The notes: generated from the sequence alone by a model not told the origin. A stretch of 64,000 nucleotides of DNA from Prochlorococcus sp. AG-347-L20 (GCA_003281225.1 QCCP01000001.1:248001-312000); one strand, 5' to 3'. Counted from the first letter of the stretch, positions 6,470 to 15,249 are shown. Numbers and translations are program-made.

Positions 6470-6846
6470 AAAGATAAATCCGAATTTCCTGTAGATCTTT
6501 GCATCCAGTGAATTTTCCAAACATTATTTACTTTTTTAAAAATTGACGTAACTGTTGGTAAGTCATCATTAGCTTTCCCTTTATAAGTAAATTTTGAACC
6601 TAGAGTAAAAATGCACATTACTATAGTTTCGCTTAAAAATTCGAATCGGTGAATTTTGGTTATTTCTGCCTTTTCTTGAACTATATCACCAGTAATCATT
6701 TGTTCGAACCCTTTTGCATCTATAGGATTACCACTGGGTCTTATGAATAAGAAATCAGGAGTCGCATTGTTAACAAAAAATGAGGCCATTTTATTTGGAT
6801 TGGCAAATTCATTTAATAATGAAATTATTGTTTCTTTATCATTCAT
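6460..6846 (-). CDS. NTF2-like (SnoaL/DUF4440-type) protein
   Basis: 128 residues. The start (I-I-S-L-L-N-E-F), mid-part (F-L-F-I-R-P-S-G-N-P-I-D-A-K-G-F) and end (T-S-I-F-K-K-V-N-N-V-W-K-I-H-W-M-Q-R-S) follow the usual plan of NTF2-like cone-shaped proteins: a helix, then strands ending with a W-K-I-x-H motif. Such proteins bind or isomerise small ligands or act as scaffolds. The specific role is unknown. A membrane peptide starts within its 3' end. Confidence 0.65.
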   Translation of the reverse strand: MNDKETIISLLNEFANPNKMASFFVNNATPDFLFIRPSGNPIDAKGFEQMITGDIVQEKAEITKIHRFEFLSETIVMCIFTLGSKFTYKGKANDDLPTVTSIFKKVNNVWKIHWMQRSTGNSDLSLWD

Positions 6847-6958
6847 GGAAAAAGGGAAGTAACCCTTCTAGTTTAGATCTACTGTTTAAAATGTACAAAT
6901 CGAAATGGAATGATTCTAAAAAAAAATTTGTTAGGATGTTTGAAATGATTGGATTTTA

Positions 6959-7090
6959 ATGCAAATAATGATCAATTCTTTAAACAAATTATTGCCCGTT
7001 GGCAAAAAGGTCAAAAAATATTTGCCGTTCTTTATTGGATTTAAATTACTGACGTTTACTGGATTTCTTACTTATTTAATGAATCGCTAA
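6959..7090 (+). CDS. 43-residue peptide with a hydrophobic end
   Basis: Basic N-terminal half (K-K-V-K-K) and hydrophobic second half (Y-L-P-F-F-I-G-F-K-L-L-T-F-T-G-F-L). Met4 is an alternative start. Likely membrane-associated. Not recognised. Confidence 0.4.
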   Translation: MQIMINSLNKLLPVGKKVKKYLPFFIGFKLLTFTGFLTYLMNR

Positions 7091-7134
7091 TTGATAAAAC
7101 CTTAAAAATAAATTTTTAAATAAATTAAGATCTA

Positions 7135-7332
7135 GTGAATAAAGAAGAACGAATTAAAAAATTTAAGTCTATGTCAAGTATGCAAAGACAAGAATTGATA
7201 TTAAAAAAGATGAAAGAGAGAGGAATAGAGTTAGGAAGTGGAATTCCTAATAAAAAATACGATAGCAAAGAGGTTTATGAATTAATTCATATTACGAGTT
7301 GCTTCCCAGAATTAAGAGAGAAAAAAATTTAG
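7135..7332 (+). CDS. hypothetical protein, 65 residues
   Basis: Starts at GTG, with in-frame ATG codons at residues 13 and 16 as alternatives. Charged and helical first half (Q-R-Q-E-L-I-L-K-K-M-K-E-R-G-I-E). It converges on a DoxX-family gene 18 nt away. Not recognised. Confidence 0.5.
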   Translation: MNKEERIKKFKSMSSMQRQELILKKMKERGIELGSGIPNKKYDSKEVYELIHITSCFPELREKKI

Positions 7333-7350
7333 GTTTCTTTATCAAGTTAT

Positions 7351-7731
7351 TTATTTTGGTTCCCTTATTGCAGCAATAATTAATCCTCCTATTAATCCGA
7401 GATTCATAAATACTGCTTTTTGATGAAAGGGAAATACATGAAAAATTATTGTTGTTGGGATAAGAAATAGTAATAAAAAAACTGAACCGATTTTTTGATT
7501 TTCTCCAAATATAAAAAATCCAGAACCCAAGATGAGACATATAATGGCTCCCACTAAAAGGATAGATGAAATTGGTTCAGGAATACCTTTTGAAGAAATA
7601 TATTCAACTGTTCTTTCAAAATTATTTATTTTGCCGGGTATGGCTGAGATAAATATTGCTGAAATTGATACTCTTGAAAAAAAATCTAAAAAAGATTTGA
7701 TCCTTTTATTTTTCAAAAAAGAATTTTTCAT
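7351..7731 (-). CDS. DoxX-family membrane protein
   Basis: 126 residues with four predicted membrane spans. The first span is followed by F-I-S-A-I-P-G-K-I, in the place of the DoxX family's GxxK motif. The family is widespread and loosely linked to redox or sulfur metabolism at the membrane. A second, longer DoxX-type gene is at 36064-36615. The start codon has no strong ribosome-binding site. Confidence 0.7.
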   Translation of the reverse strand: MKNSFLKNKRIKSFLDFFSRVSISAIFISAIPGKINNFERTVEYISSKGIPEPISSILLVGAIICLILGSGFFIFGENQKIGSVFLLLFLIPTTIIFHVFPFHQKAVFMNLGLIGGLIIAAIREPK

Positions 7732-7928
7732 AATCTTATTATAAGAAAAAAAATTTTATGCGTTTGAAAAATACTAAATTAGTATGAAATAATTTTAAAT
7801 TTTTCTCAAAGAGTTTTAGCTAAATTAATAGAAAGCTTTTTAATTAATGTGAATCTTATTAAAGTAATTAATAGTAATTTATGAATTGTCTTTTTATATT
7901 TATGAAATAATAAATCTAATTAAAATAA

Positions 7929-8405
7929 ATGTTTAAAAAATTTCTTTTCACTTCTTTTTTAATTTTAAGTTCCCTCATAACTATATATCCCTCCAAAAAA
8001 GAAAATACTAATTTTTTGGATTATTGTTATTCTTTAGAAAAAATAATTTCTAGAAATACATTAGAAAAAAATAAGAATCTCTCTAAGAATTTTAGGCCTT
8101 TAGCAAAAGATGTTACTCTATTTGGTATTAAAAAAACAAAAGGCACTTTAGCTAATAAGATAATTGATCAATATAAAAATTCCAAAAAATTATTTATTAT
8201 TACTTTTATTCCAAATCAAATTTATTGTTTGGCAGGATATTGGATAGAGGAGGTAAGTCCAGGAAAATTTGAATCGATTTTCTATGAGAAAACCAAACAG
8301 AAAATAAATGAATATAAGAATACTAAAAAAGAAGTAGATAAATTTATGAAAGAAATTAATTTAGAATATAAATCTATAAAAAAAGAAATTAATGATTTTT
8401 TTTAG
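7929..8405 (+). CDS. exported hypothetical protein
   Basis: 158 residues. Basic start (MFKKF), hydrophobic run and a probable signal peptide ending near residue 21. The mature part is Lys/Asn-rich with two Cys (D-Y-C-Y and I-Y-C-L-A-G-Y-W) that could form a disulfide, and a C-terminal charged helix (coiled-coil-like). It converges on the next gene with 4 nt between the stops. Function unknown. Confidence 0.55.
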   Translation: MFKKFLFTSFLILSSLITIYPSKKENTNFLDYCYSLEKIISRNTLEKNKNLSKNFRPLAKDVTLFGIKKTKGTLANKIIDQYKNSKKLFIITFIPNQIYCLAGYWIEEVSPGKFESIFYEKTKQKINEYKNTKKEVDKFMKEINLEYKSIKKEINDFF

Positions 8406-8409
8406 AAAA

Positions 8410-8898
8410 TCAAAATTTTTTTTCTAGAAAAATTGATTCATTTGTTATGGACGATTCATTTTTTTTAGATTGCGAAATAAAAAATAGCAGTAATCCCAAA
8501 ATAATTACAAATCCAAAAATTGATAAAGTATAAATTATTTTATTTTTGATATTAGAGTTTAGTTTGTTTTTGGTAATTTTTCCAAAGAACAGAAATTTTT
8601 TATTTGATAATGAATCATATTTTTCAGAATTGTTTTCAAAATAATAATTATTAAATAGTTCTTCCCTATTTTCATTAATGTCTATCTGTAAGTTATTTTC
8701 AGAGCCCCCAACTTTGTAATTCGATTGCTCATAAAAAAATTCATGAATTTTTGAAATATTATTTATTTTTTTATTTTTAACTTTAAGTTTAGTTTTTTGA
8801 AAATCATTATCAAACCATTCGTCATAAACTATAAAGTTTGGTTTAGCAAAATAAGACAAGAGTCTATTACAAAAAAGTACATTAAAAAGATAAATCAA
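8410..8898 (-). CDS. hypothetical protein with C-terminal membrane anchor
   Basis: 162 residues, Asn/Lys-rich. A single strong hydrophobic span sits at about residues 122-142 (I-Y-T-L-S-I-F-G-F-V-I-I-L), followed by a short charged tail. The N-terminal part shows no known domain. Low-complexity composition suggests fast evolution or a strain-specific gene. Confidence 0.45.
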   Translation of the reverse strand: MIYLFNVLFCNRLLSYFAKPNFIVYDEWFDNDFQKTKLKVKNKKINNISKIHEFFYEQSNYKVGGSENNLQIDINENREELFNNYYFENNSEKYDSLSNKKFLFFGKITKNKLNSNIKNKIIYTLSIFGFVIILGLLLFFISQSKKNESSITNESIFLEKKF

Positions 8899-9048
8899 AG
8901 AAAAAAAGAAAGTTATTTTTGTTGGTAAATTTCATAAATCATGTTTATATGTCATCATTAATTGTCAAGTTCTTATTTAAAGAATTTATAGATTTTTAAG
9001 TCTCTAATTATTTTATTTTTTTTGCATATTATTTTGCAGGGAAATTTA

Positions 9049-9204
9049 TTATTTGGACTTTCTTGTGCCGCCGTAGGAATAATCAACATGTTTAGAAATT
9101 ACAATCCAACATTCTTTACAACAAAAAATCCATTCCCTATGAATTATGGATTTAACTCTGTAATGAATTTTATCTGGCTTATGACATAAATCACATATGT
9201 TCAT
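9049..9204 (-). CDS. small zinc-ribbon-like protein
   Basis: 51 residues from the inner ATG at 9204. The order is C-D-L-C-H-K-P-D, then W-I-F-C-C-K-E-C-W: two C-x2-C pairs about 23 residues apart, as in a treble-clef or zinc-ribbon. The rest is basic with a G-G-T-R-K-S-K tail. Likely binds one zinc ion and perhaps nucleic acid. The longer frame to 9264 adds 20 unlikely residues. Function unknown. Confidence 0.65.
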   Translation of the reverse strand: MNICDLCHKPDKIHYRVKSIIHREWIFCCKECWIVISKHVDYSYGGTRKSK

Positions 9205-9547
9205 TTTGCTATTAATTTTTAATTCTATTTTAGATAAGCAAAAGTTTAATTTAAAAAGATTCACGAAAAAAAAATTATCGTGTCATTATAAATACGCACT
9301 CCACACATCCTGAAGCAAAGCAGTGGTTTTGTTGAGTGCGATAATTTTAATTACTTTATAAAAATTGCTAATTTCTTCTTTTTAAAATTTTTTTAGGCAA
9401 CCTAATTATTTATATGAAATTTATAGGATATTTTATTTGGCTTTCATTAAAATAAATTTTTGATTATACATCTAAATTAGAACTTTAAAAAGAAACTCAC
9501 GAATAATATTTAATTAATTTTAATATGATCTTATTGATTTTAATAGC
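9205..9547. other. gene-free stretch with a structured element
   Basis: AT-rich except for the hairpin region 9272-9347. No ORF with support on either strand. Confidence 0.5.
9295..9340. ncRNA. free-standing hairpin, possible small RNA
   Basis: CGCACTC pairs with GAGTGCG across a 32-nt interior that has a further CAC/GTG pairing. The element is framed by a second inverted repeat, AAATTATCG (9272-9280) and CGATAATTT (9339-9347). The GC content stands out in an AT-rich spacer and it is not placed at the end of a called gene. No strong U-run follows, so a simple terminator is less likely. Confidence 0.4.
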
Positions 9548-9691
9548 ATGAACATTTACCTTTTCTGGATATTATTTTTAGCTCTATGGGCAATAGTTCC
9601 CTTAATGATTATCAAAGGTAGAGTTGACGAAGAGCCTAAGATTCAGACTTCACCAAAAGTTAAAGCCAAAAAAAAAGGTTGGTTCAATTAA
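9548..9691 (+). CDS. 47-residue single-span membrane protein
   Basis: Hydrophobic residues 2-22 (I-Y-L-F-W-I-L-F-L-A-L-W-A-I-V-P), then a soluble tail rich in Lys ending K-K-K-G-W-F-N. N-terminal anchor with cytoplasmic basic tail by the positive-inside rule. No Shine-Dalgarno. Not recognised. Confidence 0.5.
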   Translation: MNIYLFWILFLALWAIVPLMIIKGRVDEEPKIQTSPKVKAKKKGWFN

Positions 9692-9968
9692 ATAATTAAA
9701 AGTCCTTAATTTTTATTAATTTCAAATCACTTTAATTTTAGATTCCAAAATCTATCTAGCTGAATATCCCTCCAAATTAATTTATTTTTTTCGAAAAAAG
9801 TAAAATAATAATTTCAAAAATTATTAAAATAATTTAGTCGTTTTTTCAAAGTAAAATAATCCTTTTAGGTGATTTCTGAGAATGAAATTTTGTAATCTTT
9901 CTATTAAGAAAATTTAAAATTTTTATGGTAAGGTTTAAATTAAAGTGTTTTAGATAATTGTTAAATAT

Positions 9969-11054
9969 ATGATATCTATTGTAATACCAACATTTAATGA
10001 GATAAGAAATATCTCTGAAATAATAAATCAATTATTAATACTAGATTTCTCATCCGATCTTGAAATCATTATTGTTGATGATAATTCAAGTGATGGTACA
10101 GCAGATAAAGTTAGACAATTAGTGCATAATGACAAGCGTATTCGTTTGATAAATAGAGTTGGAAGGTCAGGTCTCTCAAGCGCTATAAAGGAAGGATGTT
10201 TATGTGCTTCTGGTGAGTTAGTAGTAGTTATGGATGCTGATGGTCAGCATGATCCCTCTTACATAAGAAAAGCATTAAAGTGTATAGAAAGCTCAAAAGT
10301 TGATATTGTTATTGGAAGTCGTTTTACAATAGGCTCCAGAATTAGAGGGTTAAGTAAAAATAGAGAAAGAGGTTCATCTTTAGCTAATTCATTAGCTCGT
10401 TTGAGTCTATATGGTTACTACAATTATTTATCAGACTATATGAGTGGATTTTTAGTTTTTAACAGAAAGGTATGTCTTGAATTTATAGAAAAAATTGATG
10501 TAAATGGGTTTAAATTTTTTTATGAATTATTAGCCGTAAGTAAAGGAAAATTGAAAGTTGATGAAATTCCAATTCTTTTTAAAGAACGGTTACATGGTTT
10601 TTCTAAGCTTGATTTGTCTGTGGTATGGGACTTCTTTATTTCGTTAATTCACTCTTTTATAAGGCGAATTATTCCAAGAAGGGCTGTTAGTTTTGCCTTG
10701 GTTGGTTCGATTGGAGTTTTCGTTCAACTTTTTACAATTTACTTTTTAATGGGAGTTTTCAATTTAGCTTTTGAACAAGTTCTTCCAGTAGGCGTTATAG
10801 TTGCAGCAAGTTCAAATTTTATAATTAACAATTTACTTACTTTTAGGATAAATAGGTTAGAAGGCAAAAGTTTTTTTTTCGGACTTTTTAAATTTCTTTT
10901 AGTATCTTCTCTCCCAATAATTGCTAATATAGGTGTTACTAATTTATTTTACAGTCAATTATCCGTTAATACTTTTATTTCTCAAATTGGAGGAATTTTA
11001 GTGGTATTTATATGGAATTATGCAGCCTCATCAAAAGTTGTGTGGAATAATTAA
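9969..11054 (+). CDS. family-2 glycosyltransferase with GtrA-like membrane domain
   Basis: 361 residues. Residues 1-225 form a GT-A domain of the dolichol-phosphate mannosyltransferase type: S-I-V-I-P-T-F-N-E at the start, V-D-D-N-S-S-D-G-T, and M-D-A-D-G-Q-H-D (the metal-binding DxD). From about residue 235 a GtrA-like four-span domain follows (R-A-V-S-F-A-L-V-G-S-I-G-V-F). Such fusions load a sugar onto polyprenyl phosphate for transfer across the membrane. The gene ends within the last 4 nt of the convergent membrane-protein gene, a likely functional partner. Confidence 0.85.
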   Translation: MISIVIPTFNEIRNISEIINQLLILDFSSDLEIIIVDDNSSDGTADKVRQLVHNDKRIRLINRVGRSGLSSAIKEGCLCASGELVVVMDADGQHDPSYIRKALKCIESSKVDIVIGSRFTIGSRIRGLSKNRERGSSLANSLARLSLYGYYNYLSDYMSGFLVFNRKVCLEFIEKIDVNGFKFFYELLAVSKGKLKVDEIPILFKERLHGFSKLDLSVVWDFFISLIHSFIRRIIPRRAVSFALVGSIGVFVQLFTIYFLMGVFNLAFEQVLPVGVIVAASSNFIINNLLTFRINRLEGKSFFFGLFKFLLVSSLPIIANIGVTNLFYSQLSVNTFISQIGGILVVFIWNYAASSKVVWNN

Positions 11055-12361
11055 CTAAATAAAAATTGAGTATAAAAAATAATATTTTTGATACCAAATC
11101 CGATTGGGTTTGAGACTAAATATCTCCCAAGTGACCAACAACAATGGGGGATACCAAAAAATAAAAGAACATAATTATAAGTTCTAATTGAAGAAAATTG
11201 AGGAATTGTTTTTGCAAGAATTTGTTGGCCTTTCAAAGTGGATGAAAAATATGATAGTTTTTTGTAGCCAAATGTTTGGTATAAAAATGAAAATAATAAT
11301 GCTGATGATGTAAGCCACATAAATATCCATCTTCCAATATCAACAAATAAAAACAAGGGTATGAAAGCGACGAATTGAGAGCAAACTATTGTTCTTTTTA
11401 ATTTTTGGTTAAGGTCTTCTTTCTTACCTATAAAAAGTCTTATAGATATAAATATGGTTAACAACCACATGCCAGGATGCCAAAAAATAAATAAGTTAAA
11501 TTGAGATATAAGACTACTTGTAAATACTTGTGAGGTGCCCCAACCTATTGCAGCGATGGCTCCTGAAGGATCTTTTTCATAAAGCCCAGAAACAGAGGGG
11601 ATTATTTTAGAAAGAGACTGCCAACTTTGGTGAATCATTAATGATTGATTTGTATCTCCTTTAAAAAACCAGCATAAAAAGAAAGAAAGGATTGTGGGCA
11701 ACAAAAATAAAGTTGCATAAAGAAATGACTGAAAGATATTTTTTTTGCTTTTTTTCTCAAAAATTGAAAAAATAATTAATAAGCTTGGCAATCCCCAAAT
11801 TCCATAACTTTCATGAGAAAAAATAGCAACCATAGATATGAAATTTACGCTTAAAACAGCAATCAACTTATTGATACTTTTGTGATAAAGAGCTTTCATT
11901 AGTAATAAAGAAAGACCATACAAGAGCACTAAAAAAGTATCTTTTCGGATAAAATAATTTTCAGATAATGGAGCTAGTATTATTAACTGAGATAATAAAA
12001 AAGATTTTTCAAATAAATTTTTGCAGAAATTTAATAGTAGAAAAATTAGAGCGACTAAGGAAACAATACTAAAAACCCAAACTATGAATATAGGACCTAA
12101 TGAATATTTGGTAGAAATAAAATGAATTAATTCACCTGGTAAGCCTCTTCTTACAAATCCACCTGCATAAGATATAAGCCATTCGCCAACTGTCCAAGAA
12201 TTATCATAAAATCTATTTTTGTATAAATTGAGAGGGATGCCTAATATTATTAATAAAGTGAAAAAGATTTCAAATGAAAATTTTTGATTAGAAGGTTTGT
12301 TAAATGAAAATTGTTTTCTTAAACTATTAATATTAAATTGTTTAATATTTATTATTGGCAT
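11051..12361 (-). CDS. large polytopic membrane protein, possible GT-C glycosyltransferase
   Basis: 436 residues with about nine to ten hydrophobic spans. An early loop reads W-L-I-S-Y-A-G-G-F-V-R-R-G-L-P-G-E. I do not recognise a named family. The overall plan and its position against a polyprenyl-phosphate glycosyltransferase suggest a GT-C-like enzyme or a sugar-chain assembly protein, which is inference. The stop overlaps the stop of the convergent gene. Confidence 0.55.
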   Translation of the reverse strand: MPIINIKQFNINSLRKQFSFNKPSNQKFSFEIFFTLLIILGIPLNLYKNRFYDNSWTVGEWLISYAGGFVRRGLPGELIHFISTKYSLGPIFIVWVFSIVSLVALIFLLLNFCKNLFEKSFLLSQLIILAPLSENYFIRKDTFLVLLYGLSLLLMKALYHKSINKLIAVLSVNFISMVAIFSHESYGIWGLPSLLIIFSIFEKKSKKNIFQSFLYATLFLLPTILSFFLCWFFKGDTNQSLMIHQSWQSLSKIIPSVSGLYEKDPSGAIAAIGWGTSQVFTSSLISQFNLFIFWHPGMWLLTIFISIRLFIGKKEDLNQKLKRTIVCSQFVAFIPLFLFVDIGRWIFMWLTSSALLFSFLYQTFGYKKLSYFSSTLKGQQILAKTIPQFSSIRTYNYVLLFFGIPHCCWSLGRYLVSNPIGFGIKNIIFYTQFLFS

Positions 12362-12416
12362 AATAAATCATCACCCTATTTTATGAATATCGTTTCAAGT
12401 GTTTTCAATCAATATA

Positions 12417-13592
12417 ATGTATAAAAACAATATTAAAATTTTTTCAAAACTAATAAATAATATTCCAATCATAGATAGGTGGTTATTTGGTCAACTCATA
12501 CCGCCTTTGTTATTTGCAGTTTCTGCTTTTACAGTAGTTTCTCTTTCAGTTGGGGTTATGTTTGACTTGATAAGGAAAATTGTGGAATTTGGTTTACCTA
12601 TAACACTTGCCGTTAAAGTAATGTTCCTTAAACTGCCAGGTTTTTTGGTCCTTTCATTCCCTATGTCTGTACTTCTTTCAACTTTATTAGCTTATGGAAA
12701 GATGTCATCTAATTCTGAAATTTTGGCTGCAAGAAGTTTGGGAGTTAAAACTTCTAGACTGGTTATTCCAGCAATAATACTTGCGATATTTATGACTGGA
12801 TTAACATTTTACTTTAATAATAGTTTGGTTCCTTTAACGAATAAATATTCTGAGATTTTATTAAGAGATGGCTTAGGAAAGTCCGTTTCTATTGAAAAAG
12901 GAAATGATATTTTTTTTAAAGGATATGGGTCCTACACTGATCCAATTACTAATGAATCAACAAATAATAATACTTTCTTAAATCAAATATTTTTTTCTAG
13001 GATAGTCGAAGACAACGTTATGAAAAATGTTACTGTTATTGACTTTTCTGTTTTGGGGTATAAACAAATCTTATCAGCTGAAAAAGGAATCTTTGATGGG
13101 CAAGAATCAGCATGGATATTTTCTAATGGAAAATTGATTACATTAGACGAAAGTGGGAAAACAACAACTATAGGTTTTAAAAAGTATGTTTATCCTTTAG
13201 GAGATGGTCCTTTAAAAGTTTCTAAAATTCCTGATGATGCTAACAAAATGACTTTAAATCAGGCTCTTAAAGCGAAAAAACTTTATGAAGAAACTGGTGA
13301 TGCAAGGGAAGCGAGAAAAATGTCCGTAAGAATACACGAAAAATTTACTTTACCTTGTGCATGCTTAGTCTTTGGATTGATTGGAAGCAGTTTAGGTGCT
13401 AAGCAAAATCTAAGAACTTCAAAAAGCCAAGGATTTGGGTTAAGTGTAATTTTGATTCTCTTATATTATGTACTTTCTTTCTTATCAAGTTCACTTGGTG
13501 TGAAGGGAGTTTTAACACCCTTTATTTCAGCTTGGATACCAGTTTTGACTTCATTTTCAGGCGGTCTTTATTTGCTAAAAAAAGCCTCTTAA
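12417..13592 (+). CDS. LptF/LptG (YjgP/YjgQ) family permease
   Basis: About 391 residues from the ATG at 12417; a GTG at 12399 would add 6. Three spans near the N-terminus (D-R-W-L-F-G-Q-L-I-P-P-L-L-F), a periplasmic region and three C-terminal spans ending L-S-S-S-L-G-V-K-G-V. This is the layout of LptF/G, the inner-membrane subunits that, with the LptB ATPase, extract lipopolysaccharide and send it to the outer membrane. Cyanobacteria typically have a single such permease. It starts 55 nt from the divergent membrane-protein gene. Confidence 0.85.
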   Translation: MYKNNIKIFSKLINNIPIIDRWLFGQLIPPLLFAVSAFTVVSLSVGVMFDLIRKIVEFGLPITLAVKVMFLKLPGFLVLSFPMSVLLSTLLAYGKMSSNSEILAARSLGVKTSRLVIPAIILAIFMTGLTFYFNNSLVPLTNKYSEILLRDGLGKSVSIEKGNDIFFKGYGSYTDPITNESTNNNTFLNQIFFSRIVEDNVMKNVTVIDFSVLGYKQILSAEKGIFDGQESAWIFSNGKLITLDESGKTTTIGFKKYVYPLGDGPLKVSKIPDDANKMTLNQALKAKKLYEETGDAREARKMSVRIHEKFTLPCACLVFGLIGSSLGAKQNLRTSKSQGFGLSVILILLYYVLSFLSSSLGVKGVLTPFISAWIPVLTSFSGGLYLLKKAS

Positions 13593-13788
13593 TTTTCAAG
13601 ATTTCATTAAATATAAATTGACTTCTCTAACTAAAAGATAATCTTTAAGTGTATTAAACTTTGCTTTTGGAATTCTTTATCTCAAAATTATATATATATA
13701 GAAATTGTTTTTTCATACCAAGTTTTTAAAAGTCCAATTAAATTAGATATCTTCAGATATATATATATTTAGGCCTTGTATTTATTCT

Positions 13789-13944
13789 ATGAATTTGTTT
13801 AATTTAAATAAATATTTTAAATTTATGTATTCAAAAATCGCTTTGAATAATTGTAAGTGTAATCATTGCCAAGAAAAATTGAAACAAATAAATCGCTCAA
13901 TAGCTTATTGGGAAAAATTAATTTTAAGTAAAAATTTAGCCTAG
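13789..13944 (+). CDS. 51-residue protein with C-x-C-x2-C
   Basis: The core reads N-N-C-K-C-N-H-C-Q-E-K-L-K-Q-I, a tight Cys cluster followed by an amphipathic helix. Met13 is an alternative start. No Shine-Dalgarno. Possibly a metal-binding peptide. Not recognised. Confidence 0.45.
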   Translation: MNLFNLNKYFKFMYSKIALNNCKCNHCQEKLKQINRSIAYWEKLILSKNLA

Positions 13945-14047
13945 TTATCTCATAAAATCTCAAAATTAAACACTACTTTGGAATTAATGCGAGTAAATGA
14001 ATATAAGGATGTTATATTTTCTCTAAATCCTTGGTAAATTCACAAAG

Positions 14048-14149
14048 TTATTTAGCTTTTTGATTTCTTTTGTATATTCTATTTTCTCTATTTAAGAGAA
14101 TAAGGATAATTAAGATACAAGATGGTATGAGGATAAAATCTAAAGACAT
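14048..14149 (-). CDS. 33-residue single-span membrane peptide
   Basis: Hydrophobic N-terminal 20 residues (L-D-F-I-L-I-P-S-C-I-L-I-I-L-I-L-L) followed by a basic tail (R-E-N-R-I-Y-K-R-N-Q-K). Stop-to-start frame is open, no strong ribosome-binding site. Function unknown. Confidence 0.4.
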   Translation of the reverse strand: MSLDFILIPSCILIILILLNRENRIYKRNQKAK

Positions 14150-14221
14150 ACATTTTGTTCAGTCTATTTTCTATTTAGCAAATAAATAAATCTTTGACAT
14201 TAGTTGTATTACATCAAGATT

Positions 14222-14314
14222 TTATTCAGTAAGTCTTAAATGATTTAGATGCTTAGTATATTTGCTTTCTTTTAAAATTGGAAGAGCCTGCAGGTATCCC
14301 CCCGGCAAGCTCAT
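14222..14314 (-). CDS. 30-residue ORF in a GC-rich patch
   Basis: Begins M-S-L-P-G-G-Y-L-Q-A-L-P-I-L-K-E and ends H-L-N-H-L-R-L-T-E. The coding DNA is much more GC-rich than its surroundings over the first 12 codons, as if under constraint. Starts at an ATG preceded by TAGGTCGTC. No known family recalled. A structured RNA is the main alternative. Confidence 0.35.
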   Translation of the reverse strand: MSLPGGYLQALPILKESKYTKHLNHLRLTE

Positions 14315-14553
14315 GACGACCTAGTTAATTCAGTTTTTCTGATTTAACCAGCTAAGCACTTCCTAAATGCTATAACCATCCTACTAAGTAAAATTACTTA
14401 CTGTGAGTATAAATGCTTATTTAGAATAAATGATTGCGAGTTTGGTAATTAAAAATTATTTGATTAAAAAAATGTGATTTTCGTATTTTTAAACAGAAAT
14501 GTCACATATTGACCAATAACATAAATACTTTGAGAAAACCATTGGAGATTTTG

Positions 14554-14572
14554 GTTTACATAAGTTAATATT
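14554..14572 (+). promoter_or_regulatory. weak HLR1-like element upstream of hli
   Basis: TTTACATA followed after 1 nt by GTTAATAT, resembling two degenerate (G/T)TTACA half-sites of the RpaB-bound HLR1 element described for cyanobacterial high-light genes. Spacing and the second half-site are imperfect. It lies 35-50 nt before the hli start. Confidence 0.2.
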
Positions 14573-14606
14573 TGTGTTACTTTAATTAACAATTATTATT
14601 ACTTTA

Positions 14607-14813
14607 ATGACAAAATCAGGAGTTACAACAGAATCAGGTGGAAGACAGAATATGTTTCCTTCGGAAACTAGGCCTTATATTGATGAAACTGTATCTTACG
14701 ATGGATATCCTCAAAATGCAGAAAAAGTAAATGGTAGATGGGCCATGGTTGGTTTTGTTGCACTATTAGGTGCCTATGTCACAACAGGACAGATCATTCC
14801 AGGAATTTTTTAG
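14607..14813 (+). CDS. hli: high-light-inducible protein (HLIP), 68 residues
   Basis: Single-helix chlorophyll a/b-binding-like protein of the thylakoid. The signature A-E-K-V-N-G-R-W-A-M-V-G-F (ExxNGRxAMxGF) holds the Glu, Asn and Arg chlorophyll and helix-pairing residues. It is followed by a span and the usual T-T-G-Q-I-I-P-G end. An N-terminal hydrophilic extension of about 37 residues precedes the helix. HLIPs protect chlorophyll and photosystem assembly under light stress; they are induced through NblS/RpaB in cyanobacteria, and nblS lies in this window. Confidence 0.95.
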   Translation: MTKSGVTTESGGRQNMFPSETRPYIDETVSYDGYPQNAEKVNGRWAMVGFVALLGAYVTTGQIIPGIF

Positions 14814-14885
14814 TCTCTAAATAACTGTTCTTATAAACTTTTTGTTTAAACAATATTATTTAATTGTTTTAGATGAAACATAGAT

Positions 14886-15014
14886 TTATTTTAAATTTGA
14901 AAATAAGAAAAACCAAATAAATGTCAAGGCATTCAGGGAAAATATTATCCCTAGAAATATATATGCAAACTTTTTGCCAATGAATGCTGTTTCCGGTTCA
15001 AGTTTTACTCTCAT
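14886..15014 (-). CDS. 42-residue single-span membrane protein
   Basis: Short basic and acidic start (R-V-K-L-E-P-E-T-A), then a membrane span of about 25 residues rich in Phe, Leu and Ile. It sits between the divergently arranged hli genes. Function unknown; its position suggests a role in the thylakoid, which is inference. Confidence 0.45.
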   Translation of the reverse strand: MRVKLEPETAFIGKKFAYIFLGIIFSLNALTFIWFFLFSNLK

Positions 15015-15199
15015 AAAATTTTTTAATTATCTCGATAAAGATAGCATCAACTAACATTTGAATTTAAGTTTTAAAGAAGTAGAATAATCAACTTAATATT
15101 TCTTTTTAAAATGCTAATTAATATTATCATTATCCTTCCTCACCTTAAGATGTGCCTCGCCAATAGAAATTTATGAGATTTTTCAAAAAAGGCAATAAA

Positions 15200-15231
15200 A
15201 AAAGCCTAATTTAATTTTAAATTAGGCTTTT
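15200..15231. terminator. bidirectional intrinsic terminator
   Basis: A 15-bp perfect stem: AAAAGCCTAATTTAA with TTAAATTAGGCTTTT, 2-nt formal loop. The A-tract on the left and T-tract on the right allow use in both directions. It lies just past the stop of the minus-strand hli pair. Confidence 0.85.
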
Positions 15232-15249
15232 CAATATTAAAGATTTAAA

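Noticed and set aside
9846-10031. 61-codon minus-strand frame
   Set aside because: Overlaps the start of the GT2-GtrA gene and has a Tyr/Ile/Asn-rich product typical of chance frames in AT-rich DNA.
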